The notes under the pieces are model-generated. The model was not told where the DNA came from. It ran no database searches and worked only from the letters and a program-made list of their open reading frames with translations. This document shows, one piece after another, positions 1 to 7,644 of a stretch of DNA of 28,667 nt. A program made the position numbers and the translations under genes. The DNA lies in the NCBI RefSeq assembly GCF_958350005.1, contig NZ_CATWFF010000005.1:1-28667 (forward strand), given 5' to 3'. Source of the DNA: an uncultured Megasphaera sp. (GTDB lineage: Bacteria; Bacillota; Negativicutes; Veillonellales; Megasphaeraceae). Positions within the stretch are counted from its first letter, which is position 1. Each line of letters begins with the position of its first letter.

Positions 1-6
1 GGACGA

Positions 7-27
7 TGTAGTATAATAATGTATAAT
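7..27 (+). promoter_or_regulatory. Promoter -10 region of the first operon
   Basis: TGTAGTATAAT at 7-17 contains a perfect TATAAT (12-17), and a second TATAAT lies at 22-27. The -35 box would fall before the window starts, so it cannot be judged. The same 11-base block occurs upstream of dcd and of def. It lies 23-40 bases before the first gene, so it is the likely promoter for the operon ending at 9911. Confidence 0.6.
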
Positions 28-55
28 CTCATGTATACCAGAGGAACTATTGGTG

Positions 56-1816
56 ATGAAACCGTTACTGACTACGTTAAATGCAAAATTTATTCAGTCT
101 TCCCTGGCCCTGCGCTGTCTGTCGGCGGCGTGCCGCCATCAGCACGTACCGGTCTGCACGGCAGAGTATACGATTAATCAGCATCTGTACGACATATTGC
201 GGCATATCATTTCGTCCGGCGCTGACGTGGTCGGCTTTTCCTGTTATATCTGGAATATAGCCATGACGTGTCGGCTCATGAATCTTATCAGGCAGGTCCG
301 GCCAGATATCATCCTGTTTGTCGGCGGCCCGGAAGTGTCCTATACGGCCCGGGATATATTGCGCGAATACAGCTGCATCGATTATGTGCTTCAGGGAGAA
401 GGCGAGGAAATGGTGCCGGCCTTTCTGCGTGCCCTGGCAGCCGGGGAGGATGTGCTTCAGATTCCTGGCGTACTGGGGCGGAACGGCGGGGAGATTGCCG
501 GCAGCGAGCAGTTCCAGGAAATTGCCGACCTGGACAGCCTGCCCTTTCCCTATGAAGAACAGGACTTTTCCCGCCTGTCTCATCAGATTATCTATTATGA
601 AAGTTCCCGGGGCTGTCCCTTTCACTGCCAGTACTGCCTGTCCGGCATGAACGACCATGTGCGGTTTCGCTCGGTTCCCCTGGTGCTTCAGGAGCTGGAC
701 CAGTTCGTCGCTGCCGGCGTCAAGCAGGTCAAGTTTGTGGACCGGACCTTTAACTGCAACCCCCGTCATCACCGGCCCTTGCTGGAATATATGATTCGTG
801 TGAACAGGCCCATTAACTTTCATCTGGAAATTGAGCCGGGTATACTGCGCGATGACGATCTGGCCCTGCTGGCAAAGGCGCCAAAGGGCCGCATTCAGCT
901 GGAAATGGGGATTCAGTCTACGTACGAGCCGACGCTGCGCGCCGTGCACCGCCATAACGACTGGCCGCGCATTACGTACCTGATGGAGCGCCTTCTGTCC
1001 TTTGGCAACATTCACCTCCATCTGGATCTGATCGTCGGTCTGCCTTATGAGGACTACGCCCATCTGCGCCGTTCCTTCCACGATATTTATGCCCTCCGTC
1101 CGCACAAACTGCAGATCGGCTTTCTCAAGCTCCTGAAGGGATCGGGCATTCGCCGGGATTTTGCAGAGCAGTACCGGTTTGACCCGGAAGGGCCTTACGA
1201 AGTGCTGGCTACGGCCTGGCTGCCTTACGAACAGGTCAGCTATATGAAGGTCTTTGAAGATGTCTTTGAACGGACCTATAATGCCGGGAAATTTTCCTAT
1301 GTCCTGGCTTATGTGTCGCAGTTTTATGCCGACGATTATTTCCGTCTCTATGAGGCTCTGACTGATGAATGGCTCCGTCTGGGATATGACGGCCAGTCTC
1401 TGTCGGACGAACGGCTGTGCCGCTTTGTCTGGCATTGCTGTCAGACCGTCCTGTCTCTGACGGCGCCGCAGCAGCAGGTTGCAGCGGAACTGCTGGCTCT
1501 GGACATGGTGACAGTATTTCGCTTCCGCCTGGCTCCGGATTTTCTGGGCTGGCACGAAGCGCCGCGTGAAGAAACAGACGGTATGTTTCGCAATGAAGAC
1601 TGGCTGCGCCAGTATGTGCCAGGCTACCGGTTTACGAGCTGGCGGGACATCAAGATGCGCTGCCGCATCTGGGAGGTCACGAGGGATACGCTGGCTGAAC
1701 TGAAACGGTATGTGTCGGTCCCGGACGGCCCGGTGTATGTGCTGGCAGAAAAGCGGGACGGCTGCGTCGTCTGGCAGGCCGTTCCCAAAATGGATAAAGG
1801 ACAGGGTGAGTCATGA
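56..1816 (+). CDS. B12-binding domain radical SAM protein (DUF4080 type)
   Basis: Predicted cobalamin-binding radical SAM enzyme of 586 residues; its substrate is unknown. The N-terminal part (about 1-150) looks like a B12-binding Rossmann fold (GADVVGFSCYIWN, then ILFVGGPEVSY) but shows no DxHxxG motif, so lower-ligand His coordination is unlikely. The radical SAM core follows, with the 4Fe-4S motif C187-x3-C191-x2-C194 (SRGCPFHCQYC). The last ~200 residues resemble the DUF4080 extension found on such proteins. Three in-frame starts are stacked (TTG 50, GTG 53, ATG 56) behind AGAGGA at 40-45. I chose ATG 56, but GTG 53 has better spacing. The stop overlaps the next start by four bases (ATGA), so the two radical SAM genes are translationally coupled. 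The family call is firm; the function is open. Confidence 0.85.
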   Translation: MKPLLTTLNAKFIQSSLALRCLSAACRHQHVPVCTAEYTINQHLYDILRHIISSGADVVGFSCYIWNIAMTCRLMNLIRQVRPDIILFVGGPEVSYTARDILREYSCIDYVLQGEGEEMVPAFLRALAAGEDVLQIPGVLGRNGGEIAGSEQFQEIADLDSLPFPYEEQDFSRLSHQIIYYESSRGCPFHCQYCLSGMNDHVRFRSVPLVLQELDQFVAAGVKQVKFVDRTFNCNPRHHRPLLEYMIRVNRPINFHLEIEPGILRDDDLALLAKAPKGRIQLEMGIQSTYEPTLRAVHRHNDWPRITYLMERLLSFGNIHLHLDLIVGLPYEDYAHLRRSFHDIYALRPHKLQIGFLKLLKGSGIRRDFAEQYRFDPEGPYEVLATAWLPYEQVSYMKVFEDVFERTYNAGKFSYVLAYVSQFYADDYFRLYEALTDEWLRLGYDGQSLSDERLCRFVWHCCQTVLSLTAPQQQVAAELLALDMVTVFRFRLAPDFLGWHEAPREETDGMFRNEDWLRQYVPGYRFTSWRDIKMRCRIWEVTRDTLAELKRYVSVPDGPVYVLAEKRDGCVVWQAVPKMDKGQGES

Positions 1817-2766
1817 ACGAACGATATAATATATATTCTGCCTATTTAAAACAGACCTATGGGGAAAAGGTGTATAAGCTGCCTGTCAGCATTCCCGATA
1901 CCTGTCCCAACCGGGACGGCACGCTGGGAACCAGGGGGTGCGCCTTCTGCGGTTCCATTGGCGCAGGCTATGAAAACCTGCCGGCCACCATGACCGTAAG
2001 CCAGCAGATTGCCGCCAATATTGCCCATATTCAGCCAAAATACAAGGCCCGTAAATTTATTGCTTATTTTCAGAATTTCACCAATACCTATCTTTCGCCT
2101 GACGCATTTCACCAGTACCTGATCGAAGCGTGTCAGCCCGACATTGTCGGCCTGGCTATTGCCACCCGGCCGGACTGCATCAATGAAACGTATCTGAATA
2201 TTCTTGCCGATGTAAAAGAGACATACGGCGTAGATATTCTGGTGGAATTTGGCCTGCAGACAGCCAATTATAAAACGCTGCTGAAAATCAACCGCGGTCA
2301 TACCCTGGCAGAATACATTGACGCCATGATTCAGATTCAGGCCTATCCCTTCCGCACCTGTACCCACGTTATTCTCGATCTGCCCTGGGATACGATGGAC
2401 GATACCATCGAAACGGCGAAGATTATTTCCGCCTTTCCATCGGCTCATGAAATCAAGCTTCATTCGCTGTATATCATTAAAAATACAGTTATGGCCGAGT
2501 GGTACCGCAAGGGAGAGATTACGCTGGTTACGGCGGAAGAGTATGTACGGCGCGCCGTGGCCTTTATCGAATATACCCGGCCGGATATGGTATTTCAGCG
2601 GCTTATCGGACGGGCGCCCAAAGAGGCGACAGACGTTGCCAACTGGGGCATGGGCTGGTGGCGCGTCCGCGACATGATCGATGCGGAACTGCTGCGGCAG
2701 GATACGCGGCAGGGACAGAAGTGCCAGTACCTGCACGGCAAAGCTGTGCGAAAATTTATGGAATAG
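1813..2766 (+). CDS. TIGR01212 family radical SAM protein (YtqA/YhcC-like)
   Basis: Protein of 317 residues of the Elp3-like TIGR01212 radical SAM family, whose reaction is not established in general. The N-terminus is typical (YNIYSAYLKQTYGEKVYKLP), followed by the family's widely spaced cluster cysteines C31, C43 and C46 (TCPNRDGT..RGCAFC). Later conserved blocks include YFQNFTNTY, IATRPDC, EFGLQT and NRGH. It starts at ATG 1813, overlapping the stop of the upstream radical SAM gene by four bases. Full length for the family. phoH follows after 35 bases. Confidence 0.88.
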   Translation: MNERYNIYSAYLKQTYGEKVYKLPVSIPDTCPNRDGTLGTRGCAFCGSIGAGYENLPATMTVSQQIAANIAHIQPKYKARKFIAYFQNFTNTYLSPDAFHQYLIEACQPDIVGLAIATRPDCINETYLNILADVKETYGVDILVEFGLQTANYKTLLKINRGHTLAEYIDAMIQIQAYPFRTCTHVILDLPWDTMDDTIETAKIISAFPSAHEIKLHSLYIIKNTVMAEWYRKGEITLVTAEEYVRRAVAFIEYTRPDMVFQRLIGRAPKEATDVANWGMGWWRVRDMIDAELLRQDTRQGQKCQYLHGKAVRKFME

Positions 2767-2801
2767 TTCATATACCTACAGGAGGAGAGCTAACAGCGCC
2801 T

Positions 2802-3758
2802 ATGGAAAAACGATTTACCTTTGCGGACTTGTCAGAAGCGCAGGCCGTGTTGGGAATGAAGGATGAATTTTTAAAGATTTTGCAGAAAGAATTTCCGGCA
2901 TGCCGCATTGCTGCCCGGGGAAATGAAGTGATCATTCTCGGCGAGGAACCGGATCTGTCCATGGTGGCAGCCGTATTTGATGTGCTGCGGTATCTGTACC
3001 GGGAAAATACGTACATGACGAATCAGCACGTGCGGTACTCTGCTTCCATGATCCGCCAGGGCAAGGAAGAGGAGCTGCGCCGGATCTACGGCGATACGGT
3101 CAGCATTTCGGCCCGGGGCCGGCTCATTAAGCCGAAGACGGCCGGACAGAAACAGTATGTCGATTCGATTCGCAAAAATCTGGTCACCTTCGGCATCGGT
3201 CCGGCCGGTACGGGCAAGACCTATCTGGCCGTTGCCCTGGCTGCATACTACCTGAAAAACAGGGAAGTAGAGCGGATCATTCTGACCCGGCCAGCTGTGG
3301 AAGCCGGCGAAAAGCTGGGCTTTCTGCCGGGAGATCTGCAGGAAAAAATCGATCCCTACCTGCGGCCCCTGTACGATGCCCTGGCCGATATGTTTGGCTA
3401 CGACCAGTTCCAGAAACTGGTTTCCCGCAATATTATTGAAGTAGCTCCGCTGGCCTATATGCGCGGCCGCACGCTGGAAGAATCGTTTATTATCCTCGAT
3501 GAAGCGCAGAATACGACGCGGGAACAGATGAAGATGTTTCTGACCCGCATGGGCAACCATTCCCGCGTCGTCGTCAACGGCGATGCGACCCAGATCGATC
3601 TGGGCGACAGCCGCATGTCGGGACTGACGGAAGCGCAGCGGGTGCTGCAGAACGTATCAGGCATCGGCATGGTCCATTTTACGGATGAAGATGTGGTCCG
3701 CCACGATATGGTAGGACGGATTATCCGGGCATATGAACGGTTTTACCGACATGAATAG
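2802..3758 (+). CDS. phoH: PhoH family ATPase
   Basis: PhoH-like ATPase (also called PhoL/YbeZ), 318 residues, the usual length. Homologues sit beside ybeY and are linked to RNA metabolism; the precise activity is not settled. Walker A is GPAGTGKT at about 133-140. Walker B with the sensor-like DEAQN has D233 and E234. The N-terminal third (to about 110) carries the usual small domain before the P-loop. The start at ATG 2802 is preceded by GGAGGAG at 2781-2787, a long 14-base spacing; no in-frame start lies nearer. The frame stays open far upstream inside the previous gene, but those codons lack family similarity. ybeY follows after 18 bases. Confidence 0.93.
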   Translation: MEKRFTFADLSEAQAVLGMKDEFLKILQKEFPACRIAARGNEVIILGEEPDLSMVAAVFDVLRYLYRENTYMTNQHVRYSASMIRQGKEEELRRIYGDTVSISARGRLIKPKTAGQKQYVDSIRKNLVTFGIGPAGTGKTYLAVALAAYYLKNREVERIILTRPAVEAGEKLGFLPGDLQEKIDPYLRPLYDALADMFGYDQFQKLVSRNIIEVAPLAYMRGRTLEESFIILDEAQNTTREQMKMFLTRMGNHSRVVVNGDATQIDLGDSRMSGLTEAQRVLQNVSGIGMVHFTDEDVVRHDMVGRIIRAYERFYRHE

Positions 3759-3776
3759 AAAGGCAGATGACCAAGC

Positions 3777-4250
3777 ATGAATATTAATATTAACTATGAA
3801 GACCCTTCATTTCAGCAGGATTCGTATGAACAGGTAATTGACAGGGTGTGCCAGGAAGCGGCCCTGGTGTATGGCCTGGGACCGAATGCGGAAATCAGCA
3901 TTCTCCTGTGCCATAACGACTATATCCATCAGCTGAACAAGACGTACCGGAACATAGACCGGCCCACAGATGTCCTGTCCTTTGCCCTCAATGAAGGGGA
4001 AGAAGACGGATATGACGGCCCTGATGCAGCGCTGCTGGGCGATATCGTCATTTCCCTGGAAAAAGTACAGGAACAGGCCGAAGAGTACGGCCATCCCTTT
4101 GAACGGGAACTGGCCTATCTGACCATTCACGGCATGCTGCACATTCTGGGCTACGACCATATGGAACCGGATGACAAGGCGGAAATGCGCCGGGAAGAAG
4201 AATTTATTCTGCACCGCCTGGGCTACGTGCGGCAGGGAGAAGAACTGTGA
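3777..4250 (+). CDS. ybeY: rRNA maturation RNase / endoribonuclease YbeY
   Basis: YbeY, a zinc-dependent protein needed for 16S rRNA 3'-end maturation and ribosome quality control. It is 157 residues, normal for the family. The metal site HGMLHILGYDH is complete with H118, H122 and H128. Upstream RPTDVLSFAL matches the family's conserved core. ATG 3777 has a modest AAGG at 3760-3763. The gene ends GTGA, overlapping the GTG start of cdd. In many Firmicutes an HD-domain membrane protein gene lies before ybeY and dgkA lies after it; neither is present here. Confidence 0.95.
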   Translation: MNININYEDPSFQQDSYEQVIDRVCQEAALVYGLGPNAEISILLCHNDYIHQLNKTYRNIDRPTDVLSFALNEGEEDGYDGPDAALLGDIVISLEKVQEQAEEYGHPFERELAYLTIHGMLHILGYDHMEPDDKAEMRREEEFILHRLGYVRQGEEL

Positions 4251-4648
4251 TTGCCGATACGGTCTGCCGCCGTCTGATAGCAGCTGCCCGCCGCGCCCAG
4301 ACGCAGGCCTATGCGCCGTACTCGAAGTTTACCGTCGGCGCAGCAGCATTGGGGGCTGACGGCATCGTATACACAGGCTGCAATGTGGAAAACAGTTCCT
4401 ATGGTCTGTCGTGCTGTGCCGAACGAAATGCCGTCTTTCACGCCGTAAGCTGCGGCTGCCGGAAGTTTGCCGCCATAGCCGTCGTCGGTGACGGACCGGA
4501 CCCCATTACGCCCTGTGGAGCCTGCCGGCAGGTGCTGGCAGAGTTTGCCGTTCCTGCTGTTATCCTGGCCGGAGCCGATGATTCGTATACGGTCATGACC
4601 ATGGAAGAACTGCTGCCGCAGGCCTTTCAGTTTACTGTGGAAAAGTAA
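4247..4648 (+). CDS. cdd: Cytidine deaminase
   Basis: Deaminates cytidine and deoxycytidine to uridine and deoxyuridine in pyrimidine salvage. It has 133 residues, the size of the homotetrameric class. Zinc ligands are C57 (CAE, with catalytic E59) and C90/C93 (PCGACRQ), the three-cysteine pattern of small tetrameric enzymes. The substrate-binding block GCNVENSSYG is intact. It starts at GTG 4247, overlapping the ybeY stop by four bases, with GGGAGAAG just upstream. era follows 10 bases later. Confidence 0.95.
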   Translation: MIADTVCRRLIAAARRAQTQAYAPYSKFTVGAAALGADGIVYTGCNVENSSYGLSCCAERNAVFHAVSCGCRKFAAIAVVGDGPDPITPCGACRQVLAEFAVPAVILAGADDSYTVMTMEELLPQAFQFTVEK

Positions 4649-4658
4649 AGGAGCATGT

Positions 4659-5558
4659 ATGGAAGAAACTACGTTTAAATCGGGATTTGTTGCCGTTGTC
4701 GGCAGGCCGAATGTGGGCAAGTCGACGCTGATTAATCATATTATCCGGCAGAAAGTATCTATCGTATCGGACAAGGCACAGACGACGCGCAACCGGATTC
4801 TGTGCATTCATACAGACGATGCCTGCCAGATTATCTTTCTCGACACGCCGGGGATTCACAAGCCCAAGCACAAGCTGGGCCAGTTCATGGATGATGCGGC
4901 CTATCAGTCCCTCCGCGATATTGACGCCGTGTTGTTCCTCATATCGGGGAATGAAAAGAAAGGGCCTGGCGACCTCTTTGTCCTGGACAAACTGAAAGAC
5001 GTAAAAGTGCCGGTCTTTCTGATTATCAATAAAGTCGATGTCATGACGAAAGAGGAAATTCTGCATAAAATCACGGAATACAGTACGTTGTACCCCTTTG
5101 CGCAGGTCATTCCCGTGTCGGCTCTGACTGGCGACAACGTGGACGCTGTCCTGGAAGAGCTGCAGAAGCTCCTGCCTGAAGGGCCCAAGTATTTCCCGGA
5201 CGATATGATTACCGATCAGCCGGAACGGCTGCTGGTTGCTGAAATTGTGCGGGAAAAATGCATTCGCAATACCCGCGATGAAGTGCCTCATGCCATTGCG
5301 GCCTATGTGGAAGAAATGAAGCCCCGCGGCAAAGACACGGTGTATATCCGCCTTACAGTCTATGTGGAACGGGAGTCACAGAAGCGCATTGTTATCGGCA
5401 AAAACGGCGCTGTCCTCAAAACCATAGGGGCCCAGGCCCGGCAGGAAATTGAAAATCTGCTGGGATCCAAGGTGTTTCTGGATATTTGGGTGAAAGTCAA
5501 GGCGGACTGGCGCAATAAAGCCGGCGCGCTGAATGAATTTGGTTATACGAAAGAATAG
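4659..5558 (+). CDS. era: GTPase Era
   Basis: Ribosome-assembly GTPase that binds the 3' end of 16S rRNA and couples 30S maturation to growth. The 299 residues fit the family. GTPase motifs are G1 GRPNVGKST (15-23), G3 DTPG (62-65) and G4 NKVD (124-127). The C-terminal KH domain has IVIGKNGAVLKTIG. ATG 4659 is preceded by AAAGGAG at 4647-4653, which overlaps the cdd stop. An ATG at 4655 is out of frame. With ybeY it forms a 16S-processing pair in the same transcript. Confidence 0.97.
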   Translation: MEETTFKSGFVAVVGRPNVGKSTLINHIIRQKVSIVSDKAQTTRNRILCIHTDDACQIIFLDTPGIHKPKHKLGQFMDDAAYQSLRDIDAVLFLISGNEKKGPGDLFVLDKLKDVKVPVFLIINKVDVMTKEEILHKITEYSTLYPFAQVIPVSALTGDNVDAVLEELQKLLPEGPKYFPDDMITDQPERLLVAEIVREKCIRNTRDEVPHAIAAYVEEMKPRGKDTVYIRLTVYVERESQKRIVIGKNGAVLKTIGAQARQEIENLLGSKVFLDIWVKVKADWRNKAGALNEFGYTKE

Positions 5559-5570
5559 GAGAGATGACTT

Positions 5571-6920
5571 ATTGAACTGCAAATTGTAGCACAGTGCCTG
5601 GTTATATTTATTGTCTGCGTAGCCTGCAGTGCTGTGTGTGTAATCGGTAAATTTGCCTTTGCCCAGATGCGGCGGGAATATATAGAAGAACTCATAGAAA
5701 ACGGCGATACGAAGGCATCACTGCTGCTGAAACTGTACGATCACCCCAATGTGTTCCTGGGGGCGGCACAGCTGGGGATTGCCGTTTCCGGGATTCTTGC
5801 CGGGGCGACTGTCTATTATGGGCTGTCCAGCGTGTACGATCCCTTTGTGAATGCTGTTGACCGGCCCTGGATCGTCTGGATCGTCTACTGTGTCGTATGT
5901 GTTCTCCTGTGCCTGCTGCTTTGGGTATTCGGCGAGCTCGTTCCCAAATCCATTGGTCTCCAGTGTGCGGAAAAGAGCCTGAAAGATGTGCGGCCTATTA
6001 TTCAGGCGGGCAGCCGGATTCTGTATCCGGTCATTGCTCTGGGAAATGCCCTGGGCGAAGCCTTCTTCCGGGGAAAGCGCCTGGACGTGACCAATGAAAT
6101 CGATATGGCCCACTCGGAAGATGAAATACGCATGCTCGTTACAGCCAGCCATAAAGAAGGAAAAATCGACCAGGTCGAAAGCGAGCTCATTGGCAATGTC
6201 TTTGACTTTGCCGACCGGCTGGCCAAGGAAATCATGATTCCCCGGCAGGATATTGTCTGTCTCTATGTGGAAGATACGATTGCCCAGCATCTGAAGACGA
6301 TCCGTCAGTCCCGCCATACGCGGTATCCCTTATGCGAAGAAGATAAGGACCATGTGCTGGGACTGGTTCATATTAAGGATATGATGGATATATACCTGAA
6401 CAAACAGGGCAATCTCCGGCAGATCAAGCGGCCTATCCTCATGATTCCCGAAATCATGCCGGCATCAAAGCTGCTGCAGCTCATGCGGTCGCGGCGGACC
6501 TATCTGGCCATGGTTGTCGACGAATACGGCAGTACCGTCGGCCTCATCGGGCTGGAAGATATTCTGGAAGAGCTGGTCGGCAATATTCGCAATGAACATT
6601 CTTCGGAAAAAGAAAAGATTCTGCCCCTGCCTGGCGGCGCCTATGAGTTTGCCGGAACGGTGCTTCTGGAAGATGTGGAAGACCTGCTCCATATTCCTGT
6701 AGAAGAAGACGTCGATACCGATACGATTGGCGGCTATGTTTTCAATCAGCTGGGCCATACGCCGGCGGTACAGGAATCGGTTACTATTGGCAATTACCGC
6801 TTTACGGTCCTGGAAATGCAGCAGTTCCGCATTGCCCGCGTCAAGGCCGAAGCCATTGCGCCTGCTGCGCCGGAAACAAAGGCACTGGCCGTTGCTGCCG
6901 AAGAAAAGCATGGCAGCTGA
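5571..6920 (+). CDS. CNNM/CBS-domain transporter, HlyC/CorC family, with apparent ATT start
   Basis: Membrane protein of the hemolysin C/CorC group (DUF21-CBS-CBS-CorC_HlyC), associated in some bacteria with magnesium homeostasis. It has 449 residues when read from 5571. The N-terminal DUF21 membrane part spans about residues 1-180, the CBS pair about 221-337, and the CorC_HlyC domain about 356-428. The frame opens only after TGA 5565-5567. The first ordinary start is GTG 5634, which would remove transmembrane helix 1 (LVIFIVCVACSAVCVIG). An AGGAGAG at 5557-5563 sits 7 bases before ATT 5571, so I place the start there. CTG 5577 and a one-base sequence error are alternatives. The 3' end overlaps recO by 11 bases. 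Confidence 0.85.
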   Translation: MELQIVAQCLVIFIVCVACSAVCVIGKFAFAQMRREYIEELIENGDTKASLLLKLYDHPNVFLGAAQLGIAVSGILAGATVYYGLSSVYDPFVNAVDRPWIVWIVYCVVCVLLCLLLWVFGELVPKSIGLQCAEKSLKDVRPIIQAGSRILYPVIALGNALGEAFFRGKRLDVTNEIDMAHSEDEIRMLVTASHKEGKIDQVESELIGNVFDFADRLAKEIMIPRQDIVCLYVEDTIAQHLKTIRQSRHTRYPLCEEDKDHVLGLVHIKDMMDIYLNKQGNLRQIKRPILMIPEIMPASKLLQLMRSRRTYLAMVVDEYGSTVGLIGLEDILEELVGNIRNEHSSEKEKILPLPGGAYEFAGTVLLEDVEDLLHIPVEEDVDTDTIGGYVFNQLGHTPAVQESVTIGNYRFTVLEMQQFRIARVKAEAIAPAAPETKALAVAAEEKHGS

Positions 6921-7635
6921 TTTTCGCAGCCAAAAGCCGGCGCAGCGCTATGACGGCATTATCCTGCAGGTGAAGAAACAGGGGATGCAGCGCATTCTGT
7001 CCGTCTTTACCCGCCAGGATGGCCTTTGCTGGGCCAGTCTGCCCAGACGGGGACGGAGCCGGCAGGGCTTTGGCGCCTGTATGGCTCTGAGCCGCCTGAC
7101 CTTTGATGCCGTCATGCAGGGCGATATGCTGGCACTGCGGGAATACGACATTGTCAGCAATCCGGGCATGGCCGACCTTACGTGGGACCGGTATGTGTAT
7201 TCCCAGATCTTTGTGGAAATGGTGCATCTCCTGTTTCCCCAGCACCAGCGTGATGACGGGGCCTATGGCTTGCTGTGCCGGTATTGTCAGGAAATTTCCC
7301 GGAAAAATGCGCGGGTCCTGACGATCATTGCCGGCTGGCAGCTCGTCAGTCTGGCCGGGTTCTGCCCCGATGCGGCGTCCGTTCCGGTATACACCCTGGC
7401 TGTCCGAGACAAACGACGGCTTTACTATGTCGGCGATGTGCTGCCTGCAGAAGGGGAACTGTTTCCGGTACCGCCGTCGGTGCGGCAGCTGTGGCAGACC
7501 TTCCTGTCCTATGCGTGGGGGACGGAACAGACTCTCCGGCTTCCTGCCAGAGGACTGGCGTTTCTGGAAGAGCTGCTGTACAGCTATGTTGAACAGTGCA
7601 GTGACCGTCCTATGCGAAGTTTGGTTATTTTATAA
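6910..7635 (+). CDS. recO: DNA repair protein RecO
   Basis: RecO helps load RecA at gaps and breaks coated by single-strand binding protein. It has 241 residues, near the family norm. The N-terminal OB-fold region (about 8-80) reads YDGIILQVKKQGMQRILSVF, then a RecO-type LPRRGRSR segment. The helical C-terminal part contains LAGFCPDA where the family often has a four-cysteine zinc finger; here the cysteine pairs are missing. ATG 6910 lies inside the previous gene (11-base overlap) with only a weak purine-rich site. Assignment rests on position after era and on the N-terminal pattern. Confidence 0.85.
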   Translation: MAADFRSQKPAQRYDGIILQVKKQGMQRILSVFTRQDGLCWASLPRRGRSRQGFGACMALSRLTFDAVMQGDMLALREYDIVSNPGMADLTWDRYVYSQIFVEMVHLLFPQHQRDDGAYGLLCRYCQEISRKNARVLTIIAGWQLVSLAGFCPDAASVPVYTLAVRDKRRLYYVGDVLPAEGELFPVPPSVRQLWQTFLSYAWGTEQTLRLPARGLAFLEELLYSYVEQCSDRPMRSLVIL

Positions 7636-7644
7636 AGGAGTCTT

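Noticed and set aside
77..1555. 492-residue open frame on the minus strand opposite the B12 radical SAM gene
   Set aside because: The + strand protein has clear family motifs throughout. Long antisense frames recur opposite several real genes here (26404-27663, 18953-19939, 22778-23752), which fits avoidance of TTA, CTA and TCA codons on the coding strand. The antisense products lack recognisable motifs.
2499..2801. N-terminal extension of phoH into the preceding gene
   Set aside because: The added residues have no PhoH similarity and lie in another frame of the TIGR01212 gene. The ribosome site at 2781-2787 supports ATG 2802.
6727..6909. Longer start for recO inside the CBS/CorC gene
   Set aside because: The extension reads through CorC_HlyC domain codons in another frame; RecO similarity begins at about MAADFRSQKPAQRYDG.
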